From contig OY282609.1 in assembly GCA_958298945.1 (NCBI GenBank), positions 62,592,220 to 62,656,219 on the forward strand: a stretch of DNA of 64,000 nt, written 5' to 3'. Source of the stretch: Atherix ibis. Taxonomy: Eukaryota > Arthropoda > Insecta > Diptera > Athericidae. The notes under the pieces were generated by a model. It made no database searches. It worked only from the letters and a program-made list of their open reading frames with translations, and was not told where the DNA came from. Shown here one piece after another: positions 54,101 to 64,000 of the stretch. The stretch's first letter is position 1; each line of letters opens with the position of its first letter. The position numbers were made by a program, and so were the translations under genes.

Positions 54101-57100
54101 CTTTCCAAATTGTCTAAATATGTTATACTAAATGGTTTACTTTTGAGGAACTATAAAATTTTTTAAAAATAGACATAAAAAACCCAAAAACGACGCACTT
54201 GTTGGAACTTTTTTTGTGATTTTAATTAAAATTTTTCTACCTATTTGCAATATTTACTGAAATTTTCATTGTACTTTCATTTCGAAGTCAATACATAAAG
54301 TAATTTAGATCATTTATAGCCCACTCCTTTAGAGAATATTTCCGAAATTGAATGCTAAAGAATTATTGGCTTATGTCATCGATATTACGAGTACATGCAT
54401 ACACATATGTTTTATAGTTAACTTCCACTATACTATGTTTCTTGTGTATTATTTAGTATGGCGCTTTTTGTTGGTTTTATTTAAATTTGGATAAATGAAC
54501 ACAGCTTCCTATGTGCTGTGCCACTATTGTTGGTGACTAACTATTTTCTATTAATTAACTCAGGTGTAACGTAATTAGTGTTAATGATTGCTAAGCTAAT
54601 GTCAGTAGTTTTATATAGAAAATAGGATTTATTTAAATAAAAATTTAAATGAATTGAACTGGACGAACATTTGTTGAAAAATGTAGAGAAAATTTCATAA
54701 AATTGTTTACGAGACAATTAACCTTATTAAAAATCTCATTAGAATAAACAAATTTTACCTTATGCCCCATGCATATATGGTATATAGTATGTCGTCCAGT
54801 TTAACATTTTCCATTCTACTCATATATTGTCGGATTTCCTCAAAAATTTATTATCTATTATAGTTTACAAATTTATTTTTTATAACCAATTTTTGAGAAT
54901 TAAAGCTTAGTACTTTCATTATCACTGCGTTTCAATTTGGCGGTCATGGTGATTTAATTTACTAGACATGTTTTTATTTAGATATTGCATTGCAGTTACT
55001 TTTGAGGATGTCCACCTCATTACACCACGCACAATAACATAGCCCACTTGGAGATAAATCTTCTACCTAGAAGATATGTGTGTATATCTATTATATCTTG
55101 TTTTCGCAACTGGTGGCAGTTTTTGTTAACAGACCCATCACTACCGCCCCGTGCCATGTAGTTTCTTGAGTTGTAATTTCCTTGTTAAATGGCTTTTTGT
55201 TTTATTTAGAAATTTTATTAGCTTAACTACTCCGAATCGTTGGGAAGAAAAGAGTTTGTTCTACAACTTATGATAGAATTATTTAAATAAGAATGACAAT
55301 GCCTAACACTTGCACGTATATTTTTCAGAGAGAAAAAGTTATGCAAGTCGGAAATTATTACTAACCATGTTTACAGTTTATTAAACGTGTACCATAGTAG
55401 ATTATATCAATTTTCTGTTGAGTTTCAAATGATCTTAAAGCAATAGTTTCAAATTTCCAGTTCTAGTTCTCTCTTTGTTTTTCTTTTTACATTTTTCATT
55501 ATCTATAAACATTAAAATTATAAATGCATGTTCTGCATCTATGAACAAATATACCATAGTTGCATAACGGAAAGGGGTTAATAACCAGTTATCATAAAAT
55601 ATATTACAATTAATCATAGTATAAATGGTAGTTTACAATTTGTATCTTATATACAATATAAAGTGCAGTTTTATTTAACGAATGTAAAGTAAAGTTCTAT
55701 TTAATTATAATCACTTATAATTCCATTCTTATTGTACGTAGTCTATTCTTTTATATTCTCGTTACGAACATAAATAGTGGTTCGTTAAAAAATTGTTTTT
55801 TTTTAAGTACATTAGTTTAGTTGTTATGAAGTTTTCTTATCATGTTAGATTTTACTTATTAATGAATATTAATTTGAAAGTCTTTATATTCTATAAAAAA
55901 AACCATTTTCAATTATTTATTCTAATCTCAATTTCAATAATTTCAAAATATTTATATAAAAAGTAAACTAATTTCATATTTTAAGTCTAGATTATTATTC
56001 TGAAGACTTTAATTTAAATATATACAGTCGTTTTATTCAAGTACATAACATTGGAATTCTAAGAAGAATATGTGTAGATGATATAAAAAAAAAAAATGTC
56101 AACTATATATTAATATGTACCTATATATGTTAGAATAGATGGTATGCATATGTGTATGTAACTATAGGTCTTTGTGGAATATTATCTGCACCGGATCAAA
56201 TTCATACGATAATCATGGAATTATTTAAATTGGACTAAATCGTTGTTGTCTCTGTTAAATCTGACGCATTCCGTTGAGGATTGTTCCAAATTTAAAAAAA
56301 TTAATTTGATTTTAGCATTGTTTATATTTTTTGGTTCATCTTTTTTTCTACAATACGAGTATATACAAATATATTTTTATTATAAGATTTGCTTTTTTAA
56401 TGAAATCAATCTTCATTTTTGGAGAAAAAAAAATCAATTTGATATCTTTCGTGTATAATTGTATTTGTTGAAAGAAGAATTGTATATCGTCCACCTGTAA
56501 GAAATTTCTATTTGTTGTTGTTAAGTCTTAAATGAAAATGTTGTTTAGTAAGTCTTAAATATGATACTGATTCACTTTTAATCAAAAGAAAAAATTGCAC
56601 TTTACTTATTTGTAGTAAATAAATTCTTTTTTATGTATTAATTTATTAGGTTTCATATGATTAACTATTTTCAAGTGTAGTCTGTCGTCAACCTGTACTC
56701 GTATATAATATATAAATTTTAAGGCAGAATGACGGCATAGTATCTAATTTTGTTATAATTTGATAATGATTACAGATGAGTATGTATTTAAGTCCAGTAT
56801 TTTGCCTGTTCATATAATTGAATTTTTCTGCCAGCAGATGTGAAAAGTTAGTTTTTCTTTCTTTCTTTTCAAAAGGAAATGTGAGTGTACATATCCCAAA
56901 AGCTATGAATATAATATAAGTCTTACAAAAAATGTTCTAATATTTATCTTAGCGTCAACCATAATTTTTCATATAGGTACTATTAAAAAGATTCAGACTT
57001 ATATAAATACACGAATAGAGTGCGGCAAAGGTCAAATTTCATTCATTTGTTTTTATACATAGCTAAAATATATCCAACCACCCGCACAATTAATTTAAAT

Positions 57101-57860
57101 TGATTAATTGCCTCAGTTATAGTACATAACATAAAAATGTAAAATGAAAAAAAATATTCAATGACCATATTAAAACTTAAATTGTTAGAAGTGGACAAAA
57201 AAAGTAACGAAAAAAATGAAATGAAATAATTTCATCATTGCTTGCGGTTGTCATAATCCAATATTTAATGTAATTTCTGTGGTGGAATATCAATATCATA
57301 TGTTAAAAGTGCAATATTCACTAATTGGTTGACCATGAAACGATAATGGTGATCATATCGACGATGGGTAGCGAATTTGTCCTTATAGTTATTATTTTCA
57401 AAATAACTTTATAGTATCTATAAAAATTGGAAATAGTAATTTTATAATATTGTAGATTAAATTTTTTCTGTTAATTCCACAATTATTAATTTAATTTCAA
57501 AAATGTAAAATATGACATATATCTTACATTTTGGGCATTTTCTTCGATTAAAAATTGTATCATTTTTGTGAAAATTTATGTAATTAAATAGCGCATAAAT
57601 TTTGTAATCTATTGTTTTGAAACAAAATACTATACTTATTTAATACGCACATCCTTATTCCAGTGTAGCATGTATGGTATTTCAATATCCTGTGGAAATT
57701 CAATAGGACAGTTGAAAACAGCATACGATCCTACAACAGCATTTAAGTGTGTTGTCCGATTCATATCTTCTAGTAATAATGTTGATTGAACGTTGGATAT
57801 ACTATTTATTGAAATTAGTGTCAAGAGGCTAAATGCCATATATATACGATTTATAATCAT
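51133..57860 (-). CDS. bdl: Borderless-like cell adhesion protein (4 Ig + 2 FN3, one transmembrane helix), 8 exons
   Basis: Surface protein of the Turtle/Borderless/IgSF9 group, which in Drosophila acts in axon-glia and photoreceptor axon interactions. Exons: 57860-57651, 53399-53177, 53098-52814, 52748-52600, 52523-52263, 52170-51942, 51882-51676, 51602-51133. They give 677 residues with all phases consistent. Order: signal peptide (about 1-26), Ig1 (28-143, HWNKD...WYECKV), Ig2 (150-238, IPPVNQT...GEYECVV), Ig3 (243-325, APPEVYLPYGQPAVLDC), Ig4 (330-425, IIWSRKDG...YQCSATNEAATIT), FN3-1 (430-520), FN3-2 (535-620), transmembrane helix (about 636-658), and a tail of about 19 residues. The domain set and many motifs agree with Borderless, and Turtle would have five Ig domains. 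The tail is shorter than I recall for Drosophila Bdl (719 residues). The acceptor of exon 3 (AAAAAAG) is weak, but phase and protein continuity support it. Confidence 0.9.
53400..57650 (-). other. bdl intron 1 (4.25 kb)
   Basis: Separates the signal peptide and start of Ig1 from the rest of the gene. It is AT-rich with no nested coding exon recognised. The donor is GTGCGT after codon GAT and the acceptor ends ATTATAG. A long first intron is a usual place for enhancers, but no specific site can be supported. Confidence 0.6.
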
Positions 57861-59060
57861 TTTAAATATAATATTCGTCCTGCTTCTTTGAATCGAATGA
57901 ATGCCTTTTCTTTAGATATAATTTATTTTTGCACTTTTTTTTTAACTATCGCTATGCATAAAAATTGATTTTAGCACATTTCTTTTTTGTTTTATAATTA
58001 ATACATGAAAATCCACTAATAATTTAATAGTTTAAGAAATATAGTTTTTTCCGTATTGAAATATTTTCTAAAAGCAAAAAAAAATCATAAGAATATGTTT
58101 GTATTGACATGTTTTATAAGATACATTTTAGTTTTTGATACTGAGAGGTCTTGTTGCGTTTCTTTTGTATCGTATTTCAATACTAGCATTATAATGATAG
58201 CATGACTGTTTATGGAACATTTTATCATTCTTATCCTATTTAAGTTATTCAAATTTATTATATATCTGTTTGTACCATATGAAGGCAACATCTAGACATA
58301 CTCAAATGTGCAAGTAAATTTGATAAAACTATAATATTTACTAATGAAAATTTCTTTTTATTAGTATGACTATATAATTTGGGTGAGTTTTATTCAATAA
58401 CATTATTATTCATCTAGAGCTTTTAATTACAGTAAGTTAGCATTTGCTGTAAATTGATACCCATTTAAACTATCATATTCTGATAACAATTACGAACAAC
58501 ATTAACACTATTTCAATAGCAAAAAATCAGCATTTTACCTTATTTATTTTGTTATAAATTAGAATAAATTTAATTTAATGTGATTAACAATATTTTACGC
58601 TAAAATTCAATTTAGTAAATATTATTGTTTCTGATTAAGTAAGAAATTATTGTTCTGAAAATACATGTGTACACATATATACATATATTGAATTATATAG
58701 CAATTATAATCTAAAAATTATTAGAATTACACATGCACAAAGAACGAAATGCAAAATATAATATGAAATCTCAAATTACGAATATCATTTTAGAATTAAG
58801 GTAGCAATTTTTCACTATTTAAATGAACATATTATTAACAAATTTAAAATTATAAGCATACATATTTTTTCTTTTCTATATATAATTATTTTATATATAT
58901 TAATTTCTTCTAATCAATATACACAAAATAATAATCAATATACACAAAAAGTGTAATTATCGGTTGAAAAGAAAATTTATTGTAACAATAGCTAAATAAT
59001 TATTTTTTAATATTAATATATTTATTTATTTTTAAATTTATAAAAAAATTCTTCTTTTCT
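57861..59060. other. Upstream region of bdl, no gene seen
   Basis: Presumably contains the 5' untranslated region and promoter of bdl. A short duplication AATCAATATACACAAAA occurs at 58913-58950. No coding sequence was seen. Confidence 0.45.
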
Positions 59061-59071
59061 TTTTATTACAG

Positions 59072-59101
59072 GTATTGACTTGAGATAACCCAATACCAAA
59101 A
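59072..59101 (+). other. Exon-like 30-nt segment with strong splice sites (non-coding)
   Basis: A long pyrimidine tract ending TTTTTATTACAG precedes 30 nt, which are followed by GTAAGTGAC, a consensus donor. All three frames contain stops, so if transcribed this would be an untranslated or lncRNA exon. Chance is possible in T-rich DNA. Confidence 0.25.
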
Positions 59102-59282
59102 GTAAGTGACTTTCTTTTATACTAACACCCTTTTTTCAATAATAATGCTAGTACTATGACCGTGCGCGAATCGTCCCAAACCCTCTACGACATCAAATAT
59201 TCTCAGACCTAAAAATTGCCATAAATTTTGGCAATAATAAATTCTCTTTTCAAACAACTGTCATTTCTTTTTTGACGGTATT

Positions 59283-59356
59283 GCATTTTACGTTTCATTG
59301 TTGCGACATATTTAAGTTATGGGGGGTTGTTGTATTAGAAACGAAACGTAAAATGC
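59283..59356. repeat. Inverted repeat, 14-bp arms
   Basis: GCATTTTACGTTTC at 59283-59296 is the exact complement of GAAACGTAAAATGC at 59343-59356, with a 46-base spacer. It lies in the GC-richer island upstream of bdl. Confidence 0.65.
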
Positions 59357-59447
59357 TCCACTAAAAGTAGGGCGCTTTTTTGCCTTGTGGTAAAATTTTT
59401 TTTAAAAATACATTTATTTTACTAATCACATTTTTATTTTATTTGCA

Positions 59448-60440
59448 GGTGAATTTTTTCTTAATAATTAAACTTAAAAACATAAAATTTCGTTTATTTT
59501 ATAGAAGTTAATGTTTAACAGCACAATACTTAACGGTCAAGGCTTGGATCTTATTTATTATGTATATTCAAGATATTGGTTTCAAATATTTTTTTAGCTA
59601 ATATAAATAGGGGGCTTAACGCGGCAAATCTAAATTTTCACTTTGAATGATCGTTTTCGTTTATTATATGATTAGGCGTGTACGGAACTAAGAATACTTG
59701 ACACCACTACGGTCCGTTCGAAACTATTAGTCGCGATTTGCGAGAATGTTGAATCTAGACTAGAGAATATAGAAATTGGTAGGGCGTTATGTAAGCGCGT
59801 TAAATATAATCAGTCATTATACACTAGATTTAGCATAGATGAATAGGCTTAAAGTCGAATAGATAGAGCCCCCACCGATATTACATCCTCTCGCGAATAA
59901 CGAAGTTTCCGACTCCCATTCGGATTCGGATTCTTTGGGCATTCATTTTTTCGGTCAATTGGTGGCAATGCGATTCGCTTAAAAAGCTTATTTTAGCGTC
60001 TTTATAATATACTTGTACATATGTCGTCGGTCGTGTATCATTATAATTATTATAGTAGTTAGGAATTTAGTTAGTAAATTCTTTTCGCGATAATTTTATA
60101 ACGGATATTACTTGTCGAAAGTACTAAACGCAAAGACCTGCGATCTACTTTTTGCGTTTTTTTTACACAGATATTCCCTCGATAATTTAGAAAACAATCC
60201 AATAATTGTTTTCGTTGTCACTATTTTTTAATATTTCCAAAGGGATATTGTAGTAGATTAGGTAGGCCAAGGACAACCGGAGGATGAAAACAAGAGTTTG
60301 CAATGCTACTGTTAGGAATGGTCATTTTGAATAATTTACTAATTGTTCTACTTATATTTCCATAGTGTAGGACATGTTACAATGGCAACAGGGACTTTGA
60401 CAGAGAACTTTAAGGAGTTTATAGAAAATTTGAAATGAAA
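59448..60440 (+). other. GC-richer island with short coding-like frames
   Basis: Composition changes sharply against the surrounding AT-rich DNA. An acceptor-like TTTATTTGCAG ends at about 59449. 59676-59846 is open for 56 codons without ATG (STOP to STOP) and reads like protein (VRSKLLVAICENVESRLENI). 60382-60438 encodes an 18-residue frame from an ATG in good context (MATGTLTENFKEFIENLK) after another acceptor-like CCATAG. No family was recognised. It could be a long non-coding RNA exon, a conserved regulatory region of bdl, or a transposon relic. Confidence 0.3.
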
Positions 60441-61372
60441 AAAAAACAACAAATTATGATATTTAAATCTTGGTAAATAATTAAAGTCAATATGTTATTG
60501 ATATTTATCCGATAGAAAGGGCTAAAACGGAATGCTTTTTAAAACTATACTTGTATTATTCCAATGCAATTAATTATTATGGGTTGAATATTTTTCACAC
60601 ACTTTTCTAATTTTAAAAATATACAAAAGTTTTCACACTAATCCAAAGTACAATGGAAACTATACAAAATCGTAAATACCTAAATTAATACGTTCCCTTT
60701 TAGCCGATTCTATTTTATATAGCTTATTTGTTTTAATAAGTTTTTTAAGGAAACATTTTTTCATTTAGGTTTCCTTTGAAACTTACCGGAAAATTGGAAA
60801 AAGGGATCATGAGTTTGCTTGAGAGCACTTATTTGCTCAATATTTGTATATGCGGTGCTGATTATTAACCTTTTTTGTAAGTTCAATTAGAGATTCATGA
60901 AAGCAAAACTTTATGTGTAATGAGAATTTTTTAGTTTTCAGCTTGTTTGTACAACGTGGGATCGCCGTGGGACAGGAGATTAAGGCCAGATCAATTTCAT
61001 TTACCATACTTTTTTAATTTAAGGGTATAGAAACAATTATGATTCTATTCTCTTCTTGTTCTTACTAACAGCATGTTTTGTTTGCCCTTGTTTTTTAATG
61101 GCCATTATTTATATATATTTATATATTTATATGATACTGCTAGGTTGATTTCATTTTTTAATGGTTCTCGACCCATTAGGTAGCCTTTGTCTACTTTGAT
61201 CGGGTGGGAAGATGAAATCAAATTTTTTTACAGGGTCTTTATACGCGTCCGCAATGCCCTTCGCAAAGCTCATCAATGTCATAGTACTAAGCTCGCGCGC
61301 GAAACAAATTGAATAAGACGCTAGTAGAGTAATTTTTTAATTTGTTGAAAAAGATAACAAAATTAGTTGAGC

Positions 61373-61517
61373 TTTCATAAAACTTAATTAATTTTTGTTC
61401 ACCGAAACTAATCAACTTATTTTTGTTTCAGAGAGTCTAATTCATAAGCATTTCTTTCAGGAAAGCTAATCAAGATATTTTTGTTTCAGATTGTACTAAA
61501 TTTACTTTATTTTTCAG
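61373..61517 (+). repeat. About 29-bp tandem repeat made of splice-acceptor-like units
   Basis: Four TTTCAG-type ends occur at 61431, 61460, 61489 and 61517, spaced 29, 29 and 28 bp. Each follows a T-rich tract, and most contain a branch-point-like CTAAT. A weaker fifth unit lies upstream (about 61373-61402). It is followed by a 33-nt stretch ending AAAG at a GTAAAT donor (61551). Confidence 0.55.
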
Positions 61518-62303
61518 CCGTAGCTAACCAAAATGCATTGCAAACTAAAGGTAAATTTGTAGTTAGTTTAAAAATTCGGGATGCGTTTTTTCATACTTTT
61601 TATACTCTTTTTTTTATAAAGAAAAGTAGGACATTTTTTTATAGATAATTTGAAAATAGTACATATATTTGAAGCTAATGGAACTTTTCATATTTGCATA
61701 AAATAGTTTATTCGTATATGATTTTATTTATACATAAAAGATTATAAATTATTTACATATTTATAAAAATATATTTTTTTTGGATATTGATAAAAATTAG
61801 ATTTAGTTTATTACATATCTGAGCATATAATAGGTTAATAAATACAAATATGTATTAAGAAAACTGAAGGTAATCTATGAAGAATTTATTTAAAATTCGA
61901 ATCAAAAGAGTGTATTTAACAAATATTTAGAATAACATTCATATTTTAAAAATATTTGAAATTACCTTAGTAATGTATTCAGATTTTTAGTTATTTGTAT
62001 AGTATGAAAAAGGCTATAATCTCAAGTTTATGTTCAAAGTTTTCCAAAATAAGATAGATCTCCTAGTTAATTTTTACTATTTAGTACTTTGGAAAAAAGT
62101 TGTGCGATGCAAGTTATGATTTTTTGTATGGATTTGATGGTGGTTATACTTCTCTACCGATTCTACAAAATAAAATGATATTCTTACTTATTCCGATCTT
62201 TAAGAAAATGTGCAGTCCTTTTGAAGGAATGTAGTCGTCGCGTATTTACATGAACTTTTAAGTGCGCTGAACCGAAAGTCAAAAACCCTACCCCACCTTC
62301 TAA

Positions 62304-62402
62304 TAACTCTAATACTAACACTAACAAATAACTCTAATACTAACACTAACAACTAACTCTAATACTAACACTAACTAATAACTCTAATACTAACGCTAAT
62401 TA
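62304..62402. repeat. 25-bp minisatellite, 4 copies
   Basis: TAACTCTAATACTAACACTAA recurs with starts at 62304, 62329, 62354 and 62379, an exact 25-bp period. The fourth copy has GCTAA in place of ACTAA. Non-coding. Confidence 0.88.
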
Positions 62403-64000
62403 TTAAAGCACCCCACTTAGCACCCCATCTTTTTAGAATGTATTTTTTCTTCAGCCATTTTATAAGTTCATCATTTTTTTTTAATCGATTTCGGTTTAAA
62501 AATGTCGCGTTTTTTTAATTTTTTTATTATTTTTTTAATTTCTGATGAAGTGAAATCACATTTTGATGAGTAGGAATACGTAAAGAATATTATTTATATA
62601 TTTGTAGGATCACAGTTTGTTCGATAGGGTGCTTCCATCAATTGTAGGTTATGTTCAAAGTATGAAAGTTTTAAATGTGTGTATAATTTGTTGTTGAATA
62701 GTTTTTTGATTAATATGTAAGGATTCTATTATGACGCAACAAACAAGTGTGTTCCTCCTCTACCTTTCCCATTTTAACTTTGAGATATTTTGTTTTGTTC
62801 ATATTATGCAAAGTTCCTAAAAACGAAGAATATAATTTAACGGTAGGTAGGTAGATAACTATAGCTTAAAAATAGTAGGCAGCTGGTTAGGGTAAAAACT
62901 AAATACAGCAAAGCTTATAAACATGAAGAAAGCTAGCCAGGAAATTTGAAACAATTTAACAAACATAACACGTATAGGCAGGTAATAAGTTTTATTCTCT
63001 TTTATGTATAAAAAAATGTTTATATGGATGTACAGGTAAATTTTTAGCATTCAATTCTACTTACAATTATATTGTACATTATTATATTTTGATAGATAGC
63101 TTTTAGAAATTTTCCATTAGCTATTTAAATTTGAATCTAAAGGAACTTTTTATTTTCATTTTATCAATTTAAATTTATTATTTTTGTTTCGCGGTTAATA
63201 ATTTAAAAAATTACGAAAATAAAGTATAATCGAAATGAAAAATTTGCAGATAAAGTTACCCTCGTCATATCGCAGGCTGCCGATGTATTCAAATCGTATC
63301 TAAAATAGGGAATATCTGTTAGTTGAATACATCGGCAGGGTGTCTTTTAAGTCCTACTTCCACCTCCACGTGGTGGCACCTGGGTACGACAAAATATGTT
63401 TTTTGTTGTAGCTAACGGAAGAGGCAACAATTATAATATTTTCTTTGATTTGCTTGCAAAATTCCATTGGTGACAAACTATCTGCAATAACTAAATATGT
63501 TGAGAAAATTAACAATCATTTCAGACGAATTAATAAAAGAATACCACTGGTTTTGATCGTAAATAATTTACTTTAGTCAAAAATTATTATTATAGGTCTT
63601 CAGAGGTATACTAATGAGAATAAATATAAAATGTATATTTATAAAATAAGGAATAAATTTGAAATTTGGTGTAGTTTATGTAGGTAGATTAAAATTGGTA
63701 CATTAATAATTAATTAGGATAAGTTTTTGAGCATCTTATATATAATGGTTATCCTTTTTTCTATAATATTGTCGAAACTTTAATTAGGGGTATATAGCCT
63801 AATAGAAATCAAATGAGACAAATTTTTGTGTTTTAGCATTTTTCGTATTTACTTAATATTTGTGTTATGAATTTTTTTGTACGAGTACAATGAAGCTAAA
63901 TATGTTTCTTTTGCATAAAATAAAAAAAAATTTGCTATAACTGATGTGTAAAAAAATTAGATTGACACTCTTTTACGCAAAAAGATAAAACATATATTTT
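62403..64000. other. Right end of window, AT-rich, no gene seen
   Basis: Apart from the hairpin at 63277-63338 and a GC-richer patch to about 63420 no feature was supported. A GGTAGGTAGGTAG run lies at about 62841. Confidence 0.45.
63277..63338. repeat. Hairpin with 16-bp perfect GC-containing arms
   Basis: CTGCCGATGTATTCAA at 63277-63292 pairs exactly with TTGAATACATCGGCAG at 63323-63338, with a 30-nt loop whose ends (GTAT/ATAT) can extend the stem after an internal loop. Size and shape would allow a small-RNA precursor, but there is no other evidence for one. Confidence 0.6.

Noticed and set aside
1..64000. A new multi-gene system such as a biosynthetic cluster or defence island
   Set aside because: The four clear genes belong to known families and only the three ABCG genes are related. 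No further cooperating genes are visible.

Overview
The window looks like nuclear DNA of a cyclorrhaphan fly, either tephritid-like or calyptrate-like. It is very AT-rich, genes are split by GT-AG introns, and coding density is low. Four recognisable genes lie on the minus strand. Three are half-size ABC transporters of the insect ABCG1/ABCG4-like group. The fourth is a cell-surface protein with four Ig domains and two fibronectin III domains that matches Drosophila Borderless (bdl) in domain order and in many motifs. Exon models were built by hand from GT/AG sites and reading-frame phase, and all four close without a frameshift: 692, 695, 816 (or 812) and 677 residues.

Layout from left to right: ABCG gene A (78-3959); about 7.4 kb of AT-rich intergenic DNA with a 37-bp-arm hairpin and a tRNA-like relic; ABCG gene B (11394-17281), whose first intron holds an exon-like, coding-like segment on the opposite strand; 17.3-33.7 kb, a gene-poor repeat zone dominated by two adjacent foldback-type elements (about 20441-24725) and several minisatellites; ABCG gene C (33707-40996), Atet-like, with two alternative first coding exons about 4 kb apart and a Gln/His-rich linker; 41-51 kb, mostly AT-rich DNA with a coding-like GC-richer island at 44.84-45.52 kb, a near-perfect 100-bp palindrome, and a possible transposon relic at 49.5-50.6 kb; bdl (51133-57860) with a 4.25-kb first intron; and a right end (57.9-64 kb) with no clear gene but a GC-richer island, an array of splice-acceptor-like 29-bp repeats, a 25-bp minisatellite and a GC-rich hairpin.

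The three transporters share exon lengths (118, 169 and 101 nt at homologous positions), which supports origin by tandem duplication followed by intron loss or gain. ABCG half-transporters work as dimers and export sterols, lipids or steroids. The substrates here cannot be read from sequence. Nothing in the window amounts to a clear new multi-gene system. The most unusual structures are the paired foldback elements and the unexplained plus-strand coding-like fragments.
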